Shown: positions 27,305 through 35,430 of the stretch, piece after piece
Layout: the number at the start of each line of letters is the position of its first letter
Position numbering within the stretch: position 1 is the stretch's first letter
NCBI RefSeq assembly: GCF_021389935.1
Contig: NZ_CP089979.1
Span: forward strand, 1,097,001-1,161,000
Source: Fulvivirga ligni
GTDB lineage: Bacteria > Bacteroidota > Bacteroidia > Cytophagales > Cyclobacteriaceae
Direction: 5' to 3'
Length of the DNA: 64,000 nt
The notes under the pieces: model-generated
What the model was told of the DNA's origin: nothing
What the model saw: the letters and a program-made list of their open reading frames with translations, nothing else
Database searches by the model: none
Program-made: the position numbers and the translations under genes

Positions 27305-29179
27305 ATGTTAAAAAAGGTCTTTGTTTTAGTTATTTGTCTGTGGGCCAACCATTTATACGGTCAAAAAGGTGCTCCTTATGACATAAAGGATGCTGGAGCA
27401 GATTATAAGAAAAAGTGTGAAAGCTGTCTGAAAATGATTGAATCTAAACCTCGGGAAGTGGGGTTTAGTGTAAGGGATGATGGCGAATATATCTACTTCT
27501 TAACCAACGACCATGAATGGTTATTTCAGCTATTAGATGGCAACAATGATGGTATTGCTATTGATATAGTTACCAAAAACCAGTTTAAATGTGGCTCTAA
27601 AAACAGCTATAATGAAAATGCGTTATACAAGGGCTACCTGCTGCCGCCTTTGTATAAAAAAGACCTGGAAAAGCTGGGTGAAATTTATGATAGAGGTTAT
27701 TATAAAGTAGCTGTAGGTAAGCTTCCGCCCCAATTCAGGAATATACAAGTAGAATATAATATTCTGTTTCTGGATAATAAATATAACTGCTACTACCAGT
27801 CTTTTTACAATATAGAAGGAACCAAGTGGGAGTTATTGGAAACCGGTCTTTTCGTGGACACGCTTCAGAATTTATCGGATATAGATAAGTCCATTATTTT
27901 AAATAAGCGGTTCAAGTTTGAAATTCCTTTTGAGAAGAACAAGTATGATTATCAGGAGTCAGACATAAGGCCGGTTTATGATTCTTTGCAGCTTTATAAT
28001 TATGATATAAAAAGCCTGACTATAGAGGCTTACACGTCAGTTGAAGGTTCTAAAGAAATTAATGAGGAGCTTCAGGAGAAAAGAGCTAATTCAATCGTAA
28101 AGGCCCTGGAGTCTTTCCAGCAGCACGATATAGAAAAGGAAATAATAACTGCCGAAAACTGGGTAGATTTCTTTAATGACATAAAAGGAACTTCCTTTGA
28201 CCAGTGGGGGAGATGGAACAAGTCAAAAATTAAACAAGAGCTGGTAAATGATAACCTGGATAGATTAGAGCCTATTTTATCTAACCATAGAAAAGCTATC
28301 TTATACTTATCGTTAGAAAAAAAGGTGGATTACCATTTTACCAGTGAAGAGGAGGTGGTAAAACTGTTTGACGAAGCTGTAGCCAAGGACGACGTGCAAG
28401 CCGCTTTAGACATTCAAAAGGCAGCCTACTATCATGTACAGAACGAATTACTTCCGGAAACATTGATTGATAAGCTGGAAATACCTCAAACCAGTATTTT
28501 TGGGCCGGTTTATAATAATAGTGTGGTATACAAATACACTTATGCTCCTCAAAAGATCAACCATGCTATAGCTGAGTTTAAAAAACTTCACGAACTGCTG
28601 CCTGATAATTCAAGAGTATTATATAACCTGGTGTCTCTTCAACTTAAAGCCTTAAGTTATAATGACCCCTTGGTGGATCAAAAGCAAGTGTTGAGCAGCA
28701 TTAAAGAGTTGGAAGATACCGATCTTGATGAAAGCCTAACTGATAGGTTAAATATTAATTATGGAATTATAAGAAGTGAGCAGCTAGAACTTCAAAAGAA
28801 ATACAAAGAGCGAACGGAAATGGTAAAATCAATTTATTATATCTATTCCTCAACGGATCTTTCGGCTGAAGACGCGCTTAGCCTTGCCAAGTATTTTGTG
28901 TCCTACTACCAATATGCATGGGCTATGTCATTGCTTGAGCCTTATATACAGCAAATAGATACCTCGGAAGATTTATTATTCTATTATATCAATCTTACCA
29001 TCATTCATGACGATATGGTGAACTCAGAATCTTATAGGTCATTATTAATTAATGCAGCCAACAAGGATAAAGATAGATTCTGTAAGCTATTTGATAGCTC
29101 TATTGACGGGGGAATTACTTTTCAGCTTCTCACTAAGAAGCGGTTGAAAGATCAATACTGCGATAGTTGCGCAGAGTAA
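27305..29179 (+). CDS. Secreted protein with divergent OmpA-like domain and helical repeats
   Basis: This 624-residue protein has a signal peptide (MLKKVFVLVICLWANHLYGQ). A region of about 40-200 is of no known family. A divergent OmpA-like segment occupies about 205-345: LTIEAYTSVEGSKEINEELQ followed by KRANSIVKAL, matching the OmpA pattern GxTDxxGxxxxNxxLSxxRAxxV. The Asp that binds diaminopimelate in OmpA is Ser here while the Arg is kept. The C-terminal half looks like TPR-type helices. Cys pairs occur at both ends (KKCESCLKMI, QYCDSCAE). It is probably periplasmic and cell-wall associated; this is inference. It shares a bidirectional terminator with the HisA-like gene. Confidence 0.65.
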   Translation: MLKKVFVLVICLWANHLYGQKGAPYDIKDAGADYKKKCESCLKMIESKPREVGFSVRDDGEYIYFLTNDHEWLFQLLDGNNDGIAIDIVTKNQFKCGSKNSYNENALYKGYLLPPLYKKDLEKLGEIYDRGYYKVAVGKLPPQFRNIQVEYNILFLDNKYNCYYQSFYNIEGTKWELLETGLFVDTLQNLSDIDKSIILNKRFKFEIPFEKNKYDYQESDIRPVYDSLQLYNYDIKSLTIEAYTSVEGSKEINEELQEKRANSIVKALESFQQHDIEKEIITAENWVDFFNDIKGTSFDQWGRWNKSKIKQELVNDNLDRLEPILSNHRKAILYLSLEKKVDYHFTSEEEVVKLFDEAVAKDDVQAALDIQKAAYYHVQNELLPETLIDKLEIPQTSIFGPVYNNSVVYKYTYAPQKINHAIAEFKKLHELLPDNSRVLYNLVSLQLKALSYNDPLVDQKQVLSSIKELEDTDLDESLTDRLNINYGIIRSEQLELQKKYKERTEMVKSIYYIYSSTDLSAEDALSLAKYFVSYYQYAWAMSLLEPYIQQIDTSEDLLFYYINLTIIHDDMVNSESYRSLLINAANKDKDRFCKLFDSSIDGGITFQLLTKKRLKDQYCDSCAE

Positions 29180-29186
29180 CAGGTAG

Positions 29187-29255
29187 AGCGGCCTTCTTTA
29201 AAGTATAATGCCTCAATCTGGCTTTTATAACACTTTGAAGAAGGCCGCTTTTTTT
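29187..29255. terminator. Long bidirectional terminator between the OmpA-like and HisA-like genes
   Basis: An 18-bp inverted repeat (29187-29204 with 29232-29249, one G-U) encloses a 27-nt loop and is followed by a seven-T run. It can stop both converging transcripts; the right edge touches the HisA-like stop codon. Confidence 0.82.
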
Positions 29256-29982
29256 ATGCTTTCACTAGAAAAGACTCCAGGTCCTTCAGGTTTATTTTAC
29301 CTTCATAATAGGCTTTACCGAATATTACGGCAAATACGCCCATATCATTCAGGCGCTTAATGTCATCCACGTTTCTAACTCCACCACTAGCTAGCACACA
29401 AATGTCCGGGAAGGTATCTATCAATTTCTTGTAGAGATCAAAAGAGGGGCCCTCCATGGTTCCATCTCTGGCTATATCTGTGGTTTTCACATACTTAAGG
29501 CCTCTTGAATAGAAATATTCAATATGATCGAACAAGTCTATTTCAGTAGACTTTTGCCACCCTCTAATGGCTATTTTGTTATCAATGGCATCTGCTCCAA
29601 GTGTGATTTTTTCTCTACCATAGGAGATGATCCATGAGGCAAATTGCTCTTTGCGGGCTACAGCTACACTGGCCGCTGTAATATACTTAGCACCATATTC
29701 ATAAGCCTTGCTGATGTCTCCATCGGTATGAATACCACCGGTGAAATCTACTTTTAGATTAGTATAAGCAGCTATGGTTTCAAGTATATGATAATTTACA
29801 GGCTGGCCTCTTCTGGCTCCATCTAAATCTACCAGGTGTACTACATCTATACCGTGGTCTTCAAAACTCTTGGCCAGGTCCAGTGGGCTTGCATCGTACA
29901 CCTTCTCTCTGGATAAGTCTCCTTGCTGTAGGCGGATAACTTTTCCCTCATTAATAACAATAGAAGGTATTATTTGAATCAT
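29254..29982 (-). CDS. HisA-family TIM barrel protein lacking the first catalytic Asp
   Basis: This 242-residue protein aligns along its whole length with HisA, the ProFAR isomerase of histidine synthesis. It retains VIRLQQGD, the second catalytic Asp131 (LGADAIDNKIAIRGW), the TTDIARDGTMEGPS loop and the phosphate site LASGGVRNVDD. At the end of strand 1, where HisA has PAIDIIDGK, this protein reads PSIVINEGK: the general-acid/base Asp is Val9 (codon GTT). Loss of this Asp would be expected to abolish normal isomerase activity. No other his gene is nearby, whereas hisA normally sits in the his operon. It could be a repurposed sugar-phosphate isomerase, a ligand-binding protein or a redundant paralogue. 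Confidence 0.8.
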   Translation of the reverse strand: MIQIIPSIVINEGKVIRLQQGDLSREKVYDASPLDLAKSFEDHGIDVVHLVDLDGARRGQPVNYHILETIAAYTNLKVDFTGGIHTDGDISKAYEYGAKYITAASVAVARKEQFASWIISYGREKITLGADAIDNKIAIRGWQKSTEIDLFDHIEYFYSRGLKYVKTTDIARDGTMEGPSFDLYKKLIDTFPDICVLASGGVRNVDDIKRLNDMGVFAVIFGKAYYEGKINLKDLESFLVKA

Positions 29983-30166
29983 TGCAAATCAGGTTAAAAG
30001 GTTAAGGTCAAAACTCTCTGTAGTAATGCTACCGCTGACCCTTCAAAAAATTCAACAGATTTTACCTTTGTTTTCGTTCAGGATCAAACAGAAAAGTACG
30101 AAAATTACAGAAGATTTACAAGATTGCAAATAGGTGCGAAAGGAAATTCTCGTTCCTTTTATTCTA

Positions 30167-30856
30167 TTATAAATTGATGAGTTTGAAGCCCTCTCCATGA
30201 ATGGTAAGGATTTGAATAGATTCATCTGCCTTCAGGTATTTTCTGAGTTTGGTAATGTATACATCCATACTTCTGGCATTAAAATACGAGTCATCACCCC
30301 AAATACTGTTAAGAGCCATGCGTCTTGAAAGTACCTGATTTTGGTGCTGACAAAGTAGCATTAGCAAGTCATTTTCTTTAGTGGTAAGCTTAGTACTATC
30401 CCCATTGTTTTCCAGAATTCTTCTGGTAGGGTCAAAGGAGTAACTACCCAAAGTATAAATAACCGGTTTGTCAGTGATCTCTGGCCCTGACCGGCGTAAA
30501 ATGGCCTTCAGTCTTAAAAGAAGCTCTTCCATACTAAAAGGCTTCGTGATATAGTCATCAGCACCTATGGTCAGTCCTTTTATAGCATCTTCTTTCATAG
30601 ATTTTGCAGTGAGGAAAACCAGGGGAATGTGCTTATCCTGATTTTTTATCTCCTGAGCCAGCGAGAAACCATCACGTTTAGGCATCATGATATCTAAAAT
30701 ACATAAATCATAGCGGCCTGGAGAGAAGGCCTTTAGGCCTGAATCGCCATCTCTATGAAGGTCTGCTTTATAACCTTTTAACTCTAGATATTCTTTTAGT
30801 ATCTGACCCAGATTTTGGTCATCTTCTACTATCAGTAAACGTTTCTTATTCTCCAT
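30167..30856 (-). CDS. OmpR-family response regulator
   Basis: This 229-residue DNA-binding response regulator starts at ATG 30856; an upstream in-frame ATG at 30892 would add 12 residues. The receiver domain has the acidic pair EDD, phospho-acceptor Asp55 (CILDIMMPK) and the conserved Lys in TKPF. A winged helix follows at about 130-229 (LTTKENDLLMLLCQHQNQVLS, SMDVYITKLRKYL). Its start overlaps the kinase gene by 11 nt, which implies coupled translation. The stimulus and targets are unknown. Confidence 0.93.
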   Translation of the reverse strand: MENKKRLLIVEDDQNLGQILKEYLELKGYKADLHRDGDSGLKAFSPGRYDLCILDIMMPKRDGFSLAQEIKNQDKHIPLVFLTAKSMKEDAIKGLTIGADDYITKPFSMEELLLRLKAILRRSGPEITDKPVIYTLGSYSFDPTRRILENNGDSTKLTTKENDLLMLLCQHQNQVLSRRMALNSIWGDDSYFNARSMDVYITKLRKYLKADESIQILTIHGEGFKLINL

Positions 30857-32321
30857 CTTTGTAAGGTAAAAATACACTAAAGGTGCTGCCATGATTAACG
30901 GCAGATCTCACTGAGATGTCTCCTCCGTGCATATTAACAATTGATTTTACGTAGCTCAAGCCTAAGCCGAAGCCTTTCACATCATGTCTGTCACCGGTAT
31001 GAACCCGGTAAAATTTATCGAAGATGCGTTTTTGCTCTTCCGGCCTCATGCCCTGGCCTTTGTCGCTCACATCTATCACCACACCATCTTGCCTGTTACT
31101 AGTGGCTATGCTTATTTCAGGATCATCCATAGAATACTTTATGGCGTTATCCAGCAGATTTAAAATAACGTGAGATAAGTGCTCATAATCACCATAAATT
31201 ATCGGGTTGTCGGCATCTAGATCCATATGCATCTGGCCGTTTCGAGCTTCTAGCTGCACATTGATTTTCCCAGCTATATTCTGAATAAGCTCATTAATTT
31301 CTACTTCAGATTTTTTTAGTTCGAATGAAGGCTTGTCTAATAATGCTGATTGCAAAACCTTCTCCACCTGATTGGCCAACCTGTTATTTTCATCTTTGAT
31401 CACATCCAGATAGCGCAGAAGAATGGCATCGTTTTGCCTCATTTCCTGCTCATGTAGTGCCTCGCAAGCCAGCCCAACCGTGGCTATCGGAGTCTTCAGC
31501 TCATGAGTCATGTTATTTATGAAGTCATTCTTGATCTCTGATAGTTTTTTCTGCCTTATGATAGTGTATATCGCATAAGTGAAGCAGCCAATAATGATCA
31601 AAATAAAAATGACCGAGGTGGCCAATGTGGCCCATATTTTTTTAAATAGGAAAGCATTCTCATCAGGGAAGTTTACCGTTAAATAATGAGTGCTGCCAAA
31701 AAGATCATTAGGGAAAAGCCTCGCTCTTAAAGGAGAGTGAGTGATTTCACTGATCTTTTCATTGGAGCTGGTATAGATAACCGTATCTAGAAAAGGACTC
31801 CAAACGGCGAAGTTATAATTGAGGTCAATACCTTTATCAAAAAACTCCTTTTCCAGCATCTTTTTTAATATAGATGGGTCTATTCTTTCATCCACATCTC
31901 TTTTTTTGCCGAACATTTCTTCGATAACCACATTTACCACCTCTGATTTTTTTAACCTTTGATTCTCCGGTGGTGCTCCAGGATGAGGCAGGTTAAACCA
32001 AAAAGCATGTTTTTTCCAGATCAGCGAGAGATCAATGGGGCTGGTATCGTCAGAGGAGTACTCCATAGTAGGTACGCCAAATGTTAAAGTGCTCTGAGTC
32101 AATAGGTTAGGATATACTCGTAGAATGTTATGAGTGAAATCATATGCATCTTTCTTTTCCAGCCGCTGTGCTACCAGTTGAAGAGACTGCTGCACCTTTT
32201 GTTCGAACTGCTTCTGATTGAGTTTAATGGCATTATTTATCCAGTACACCTGAAAGCTAGTGAGGCCTATCAGTGCAATGGACATGAGGGTGATTACCAT
32301 CCATATAATGCTCTTCTTCAT
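30846..32321 (-). CDS. Sensor histidine kinase
   Basis: This 491-residue membrane kinase has a first helix at 8-30, a periplasmic sensor of about 190 residues with no recognised fold, and a second helix near 228-250. The HisKA box (INNMTHELKTPIATVGL) and a full HATPase_c domain with NLLDNAIKYS, DKGQGM and GFGLGLSYVKSI follow. There is no HAMP or PAS domain. It is partnered with the overlapping response-regulator gene. The unusual sensor region gives no hint of the signal. Confidence 0.93.
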   Translation of the reverse strand: MKKSIIWMVITLMSIALIGLTSFQVYWINNAIKLNQKQFEQKVQQSLQLVAQRLEKKDAYDFTHNILRVYPNLLTQSTLTFGVPTMEYSSDDTSPIDLSLIWKKHAFWFNLPHPGAPPENQRLKKSEVVNVVIEEMFGKKRDVDERIDPSILKKMLEKEFFDKGIDLNYNFAVWSPFLDTVIYTSSNEKISEITHSPLRARLFPNDLFGSTHYLTVNFPDENAFLFKKIWATLATSVIFILIIIGCFTYAIYTIIRQKKLSEIKNDFINNMTHELKTPIATVGLACEALHEQEMRQNDAILLRYLDVIKDENNRLANQVEKVLQSALLDKPSFELKKSEVEINELIQNIAGKINVQLEARNGQMHMDLDADNPIIYGDYEHLSHVILNLLDNAIKYSMDDPEISIATSNRQDGVVIDVSDKGQGMRPEEQKRIFDKFYRVHTGDRHDVKGFGLGLSYVKSIVNMHGGDISVRSAVNHGSTFSVFLPYKDGE

Positions 32322-32519
32322 TCAGATTTTACAGTGTAGCGCTAGTATTATTAATAACAATGATACCCTTTTAAGTTGGCTAAAGTTTCGATTTAACCAA
32401 ATTTAACTGGAAATGACCATGCTTGCAGAATATGAATTATTCCTTTTCAGGGCAATTCTGAAGCTGTTTTTCTAAAAACATGTACCTCTTTTTATATATT
32501 TGAGCTTATTTTAAAAATA

Positions 32520-33752
32520 ATGGAATTAAAAAACGACACTTATCAGCTTCAAGGCTTAAATGTGACCGATATAGCGAAAGAATTCGGCACGCCAGTGTAT
32601 GTGTATAACGCAGACAAAATAGTAAGCCAGCTACAGAATTTGAAGAATGCTTTTTCTAACCAGGAGTTAAAGATAAAGTATGCTGCCAAGGCATTGACCA
32701 ACATTTCAATTCTGAAGCTTATGAAGAAGCATGGAGCTGGTGTGGATGTAGTTTCCATTCAAGAAGCTCAGTTAGCTCTAAAGGCTGGCTTCACCCCTGA
32801 TGAAATTTTATTTACTCCTAACTGTGTATCATTTGCAGAGCTACAGCAGGGAGTAGACATGGGGCTTATTATTAACATTGATAATATTTCTATACTTGAG
32901 CAGTTTGGTCATAAGTATAGAAGCAGCGTGCCTTGCTGCATTCGTTTAAACCCACATATTATGGCGGGTGGAAATGCAAAAATTTCTACTGGCCATGGTG
33001 ATTCTAAATTCGGAATTTCCATTTATCAATTACCACATTTACTTAGAGTGGTAAATACCAATGATATTCATGTGGTGGGGCTTCATATGCATACCGGGTC
33101 TGACATTCTTGATGCAGAAGTATTCTTGAAAATGGCAGAAATCCTCTTTGGTGTGGCTGGTGATTTCCCAGATCTTGAGTTTATTGACTTTGGTAGCGGT
33201 TTTAAAGTAGGGTATAAGCCTAACGATATAGTAACAAATGTTTATGACCTGGGTGTAAAACTGGGTAAAGCTTTTGATAAATTCTGCGAAGCGTATGGCA
33301 GAAAGCTTGAAATGTGGTTTGAGCCAGGTAAATATCTGGTAAGTGAGTCAGGATACTTCCTGGTAAGTGCTAATGTGATTAAAACCACACCTGCCACTGT
33401 GTTTGTAGGTGTTGACTCTGGTATGAATCACTTGCTAAGACCTATGATGTATGATGCGCACCACGAAATAGTGAACGTGTCTAACCCTAAGGGTATTCAG
33501 AGGGTTTATTCTATCGTAGGATATATCTGCGAGACGGATACGTTTGGCTGGGACAGAAAGCTTAACGAGGTGAGAGAAGGTGACGTACTTGCCATTAAGA
33601 ATGCAGGAGCTTACGGATTCAGCATGTCCTCTAACTACAACTCTCGTTACAGACCAGCAGAAGTATTAGTTTATGAAGGCAAAGCGCATCTGATAAGAGA
33701 GCGTGAGACTATGGATGATATTCTAAGAAATCAGGTAGAAATAGAGATTTAA
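32520..33752 (+). CDS. lysA: Diaminopimelate decarboxylase
   Basis: LysA removes CO2 from meso-diaminopimelate to give lysine. The 410-residue sequence is a fold-type III PLP enzyme. The PLP Lys is in KIKYAAKALTN, HMHTGSDI follows near residue 190, a Gly-rich phosphate-binding stretch (FGSGFKVGY) near 222, and the substrate-binding Cys in CETDTFGW near 340. A TATATTTG box (32495-32502) is a candidate -7 element. The stop codon lies inside a strong hairpin, and a second hairpin terminates the gene. Confidence 0.95.
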   Translation: MELKNDTYQLQGLNVTDIAKEFGTPVYVYNADKIVSQLQNLKNAFSNQELKIKYAAKALTNISILKLMKKHGAGVDVVSIQEAQLALKAGFTPDEILFTPNCVSFAELQQGVDMGLIINIDNISILEQFGHKYRSSVPCCIRLNPHIMAGGNAKISTGHGDSKFGISIYQLPHLLRVVNTNDIHVVGLHMHTGSDILDAEVFLKMAEILFGVAGDFPDLEFIDFGSGFKVGYKPNDIVTNVYDLGVKLGKAFDKFCEAYGRKLEMWFEPGKYLVSESGYFLVSANVIKTTPATVFVGVDSGMNHLLRPMMYDAHHEIVNVSNPKGIQRVYSIVGYICETDTFGWDRKLNEVREGDVLAIKNAGAYGFSMSSNYNSRYRPAEVLVYEGKAHLIRERETMDDILRNQVEIEI

Positions 33753-33768
33753 TCTATTTCTACCTGAT
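33730..33768 (+). repeat. 16-bp perfect inverted repeat enclosing the lysA stop codon
   Basis: 33730-33745 pairs perfectly with 33753-33768 around a 7-nt loop, and the lysA TAA (33750-33752) is in the loop. It lies 7 nt before the terminator hairpin. Confidence 0.85.
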
Positions 33769-33775
33769 AAGACAT

Positions 33776-33813
33776 AAAAAAAGCTGCTTCATGTGAATGA
33801 AGCAGCTTTTTTT
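33776..33813. terminator. Bidirectional terminator between lysA and rpmA
   Basis: A perfect 17-bp stem (33776-33792 with 33797-33813, GTGA loop) has A-runs and T-runs on both sides, suited to both converging genes. Confidence 0.93.
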
Positions 33814-33828
33814 ATAAAGATTTTTCCC

Positions 33829-34080
33829 TTAAGCTTCTACAGAAACGAAAGATCTGTTGTTTCTTCCTTTTTTGAAAGTAACAGTACCATCAACAAGAGC
33901 AAATAATGTATGATCTTTTCCGATACCTACATTTTGTCCTGGGTGATGCTTTGTTCCTCTTTGTCTTACAATGATGTTTCCAGCTACTGCGTGCTGTCCA
34001 CCGAATATCTTAACTCCAAGTCGTTTACTTTCCGACTCTCTACCGTTTTTAGAACTACCAGCTCCTTTTTTGTGTGCCAT
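33829..34080 (-). CDS. rpmA: 50S ribosomal protein bL27
   Basis: This 83-residue protein begins [24 protein letters not shown], the standard bL27 N-terminus that reaches toward the peptidyl-transferase centre. No N-terminal cleavage extension of the Firmicutes type is seen. It continues with [15 protein letters not shown]. It follows rplU by 55 nt in the usual order and ends at the bidirectional terminator. Confidence 0.97.
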   Translation of the reverse strand: MAHKKGAGSSKNGRESESKRLGVKIFGGQHAVAGNIIVRQRGTKHHPGQNVGIGKDHTLFALVDGTVTFKKGRNNRSFVSVEA

Positions 34081-34135
34081 GTTCGTTAAATGTTTTTATT
34101 ATACTAAGTATTCTTTCCTTTAATTACCTGATAGA

Positions 34136-34501
34136 CTATTCTTCAGTTTTAGTCTCTTCAGTTTTCTTCTTAGAAGATTTCTTTGAGCTCTTTCCTAAGA
34201 TGTCTTCAATTTGGATCTTAGTAAACTCCTGACGGTGACCATTTTTCTTCTTGTAACCTTTTCTTCTTTTCTTTTTGAAAACGATTACTTTGTCACCTTT
34301 TACATGACCCAGGATTTTTCCTGATACTTTGGCACCGTCAATTAAGGGTGCACCTACTTCGATTGTATCGCCATCACCAAATAACAATACGTTACCGAAC
34401 TCAACGGAAGCGCCTTCTTCGCCCTCCATCTTCGGAGCGTATACGAATTGGTCTTTTGTTACTTTGAACTGCTTTCCGGCTATGTCAACTATTGCGTACA
34501 T
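34136..34501 (-). CDS. rplU: 50S ribosomal protein bL21
   Basis: The first about 100 residues match bL21: MYAIVDIAGKQFKV, then KVIVFKKKRRKGYKKKNGHRQ. The protein ends in a Lys/Ser/Glu-rich tail (SSKKSSKKKTEETKTEE) that makes it 121 residues, longer than the usual 103 of E. coli. Such tails are common in Bacteroidota. It heads the rplU-rpmA operon behind a perfect promoter and lacks a Shine-Dalgarno. Confidence 0.97.
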   Translation of the reverse strand: MYAIVDIAGKQFKVTKDQFVYAPKMEGEEGASVEFGNVLLFGDGDTIEVGAPLIDGAKVSGKILGHVKGDKVIVFKKKRRKGYKKKNGHRQEFTKIQIEDILGKSSKKSSKKKTEETKTEE

Positions 34502-34530
34502 GTAACTTATAATATTTAAAAATTGGAGTG

Positions 34531-34561
34531 CAAAGTTAAACTAATTATCTAAAATTTCAAA
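34531..34561 (-). promoter_or_regulatory. Promoter of rplU-rpmA
   Basis: Minus-strand TTTG (34558-34561), exactly 19 nt, then TAACTTTG (34531-34538) are a perfect match to the consensus, 30 nt before the ATG. Confidence 0.87.
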
Positions 34562-34624
34562 CACTGCTTCACACTTAACGCATTTTTTCCCTTTATATAT
34601 TAAGGTGTAACAAAGATCCTTCAC

Positions 34625-34660
34625 GCTTGCTTCGCTTGCTTACGCCGCTTGCCTTGCTTG
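34625..34660. repeat. Short GCTTGC direct repeats
   Basis: GCTTGC occurs at 34625, 34634 and 34647, and a shortened copy (TGCTTG) lies at 34655, in the space between rplU and the coiled-coil gene. Meaning unknown. Confidence 0.5.
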
Positions 34661-34707
34661 AAATTATTTCCATCATAAATTTTAACTTATTATCTTTGTT
34701 ATAGATT

Positions 34708-35211
34708 ATGAAACTCAACATTCCGGAAAAGTACGCTGATCTATACTTAAAGGCACTTTCTGAACGCAAACGCACTCTTGAAGATAAGATTGAAGAGTTC
34801 AAAAAGGAGATAGAAGATATAGATAATCACATAAGCGCTCTCACAAGCATCCCTATTTTTCAGGATAACCTTCCGGTAAATACCTATCAAAAAAAATCTA
34901 AAACTTATAGGGAAGAATGGCCCTGGTCACGTAAAATCACTTATTATCAGGAGCTTACAAAGCAGCTGATGACTTCTTCTGAGGTTGTAGATTTTATTAT
35001 GAGCAAAGAACCCACATTAGATAAAAATAAGGTCAGAAGCTCCATTTCAGCCGCTTTATCCAACAAACATCGGTCTGGCGATTATACGAAATTCGTTGAT
35101 CCTGTGACAAATAGCGCTTACTATGGGCCGCCCGAATGGTTCGTAAGTAAAGATCAGCCGCACCTCACCTATGTGCCCAATGATCTGAAGAAAAGACTCA
35201 TCGGGCAGTAA
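34708..35211 (+). CDS. Unknown protein: coiled coil plus possible winged-helix domain
   Basis: I do not recognise the family. Residues 10-50 form a charged helix with coiled-coil character (ALSERKRTLEDKIEEFKKEI). Residues about 85-130 (SSEVVDFIMSKEPTLDKNKV and SISAALSNKHRSGDYTKF) resemble small winged-helix domains of the HARE-HTH kind. The C-terminus carries YYGPPEWFVSKDQPHL. No signal peptide. A TATCTTTG box (34691-34698) would place the transcription start within a few bases of the ATG, so the mRNA may be nearly leaderless. A DNA-binding role is inference. Confidence 0.7.
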   Translation: MKLNIPEKYADLYLKALSERKRTLEDKIEEFKKEIEDIDNHISALTSIPIFQDNLPVNTYQKKSKTYREEWPWSRKITYYQELTKQLMTSSEVVDFIMSKEPTLDKNKVRSSISAALSNKHRSGDYTKFVDPVTNSAYYGPPEWFVSKDQPHLTYVPNDLKKRLIGQ

Positions 35212-35258
35212 GTTCATGTAAGAAATTGTGCTTCATGAAGCGCTTGAGAGCTTGATTC

Positions 35259-35267
35259 TGTGGAAAA
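35259..35267 (-). promoter_or_regulatory. Near-match DnaA box upstream of nrdBA
   Basis: The minus strand reads TTTTCCACA, one base from the DnaA box TTATCCACA. It lies 99 nt from the exact box at 35366 in the same gap. Confidence 0.4.
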
Positions 35268-35365
35268 CTTTTTGAGATTTTTTTTAGGCCGTTTTTGACG
35301 CACTGAGGGCAAACTAACAATTCAAATTTTGCTTGTAACTATCTGTATAGTAGCGAATTAAGCAC

Positions 35366-35374
35366 TTATCCACA
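35366..35374 (+). promoter_or_regulatory. Exact DnaA box upstream of nrdBA
   Basis: TTATCCACA is identical to the strong E. coli DnaA box R1. It lies 27 nt upstream of the predicted nrdB -33 element. E. coli nrdAB is also controlled by DnaA boxes at its promoter, so replication-linked control is plausible. Confidence 0.55.
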
Positions 35375-35400
35375 TCTGAGTGTTGAATACCTTCTCTGGC

Positions 35401-35430
35401 TTTGATTTTTAGTCCCAATTGTTAATTTTG
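35401..35430 (+). promoter_or_regulatory. Promoter of nrdBA
   Basis: TTTG (35401-35404), an 18-nt spacer and TAATTTTG (35423-35430) match the Bacteroidota pattern. The leader would be about 130 nt. The intergenic stretch 35212-35570 (359 nt) holds this, two DnaA-like boxes and a palindrome. Confidence 0.65.

Noticed and set aside
34625-34660. CRISPR-like array
   Set aside because: The repeats are only 6 nt and spaced by 3-7 nt. No CRISPR array or cas gene was seen anywhere in the window.
35338-35351. ACTAT-CTGT-ATAGT as an NrdR box before nrdBA
   Set aside because: The inverted arms are there but the spacing and core do not match the NrdR consensus, and a second box at the usual distance is missing.
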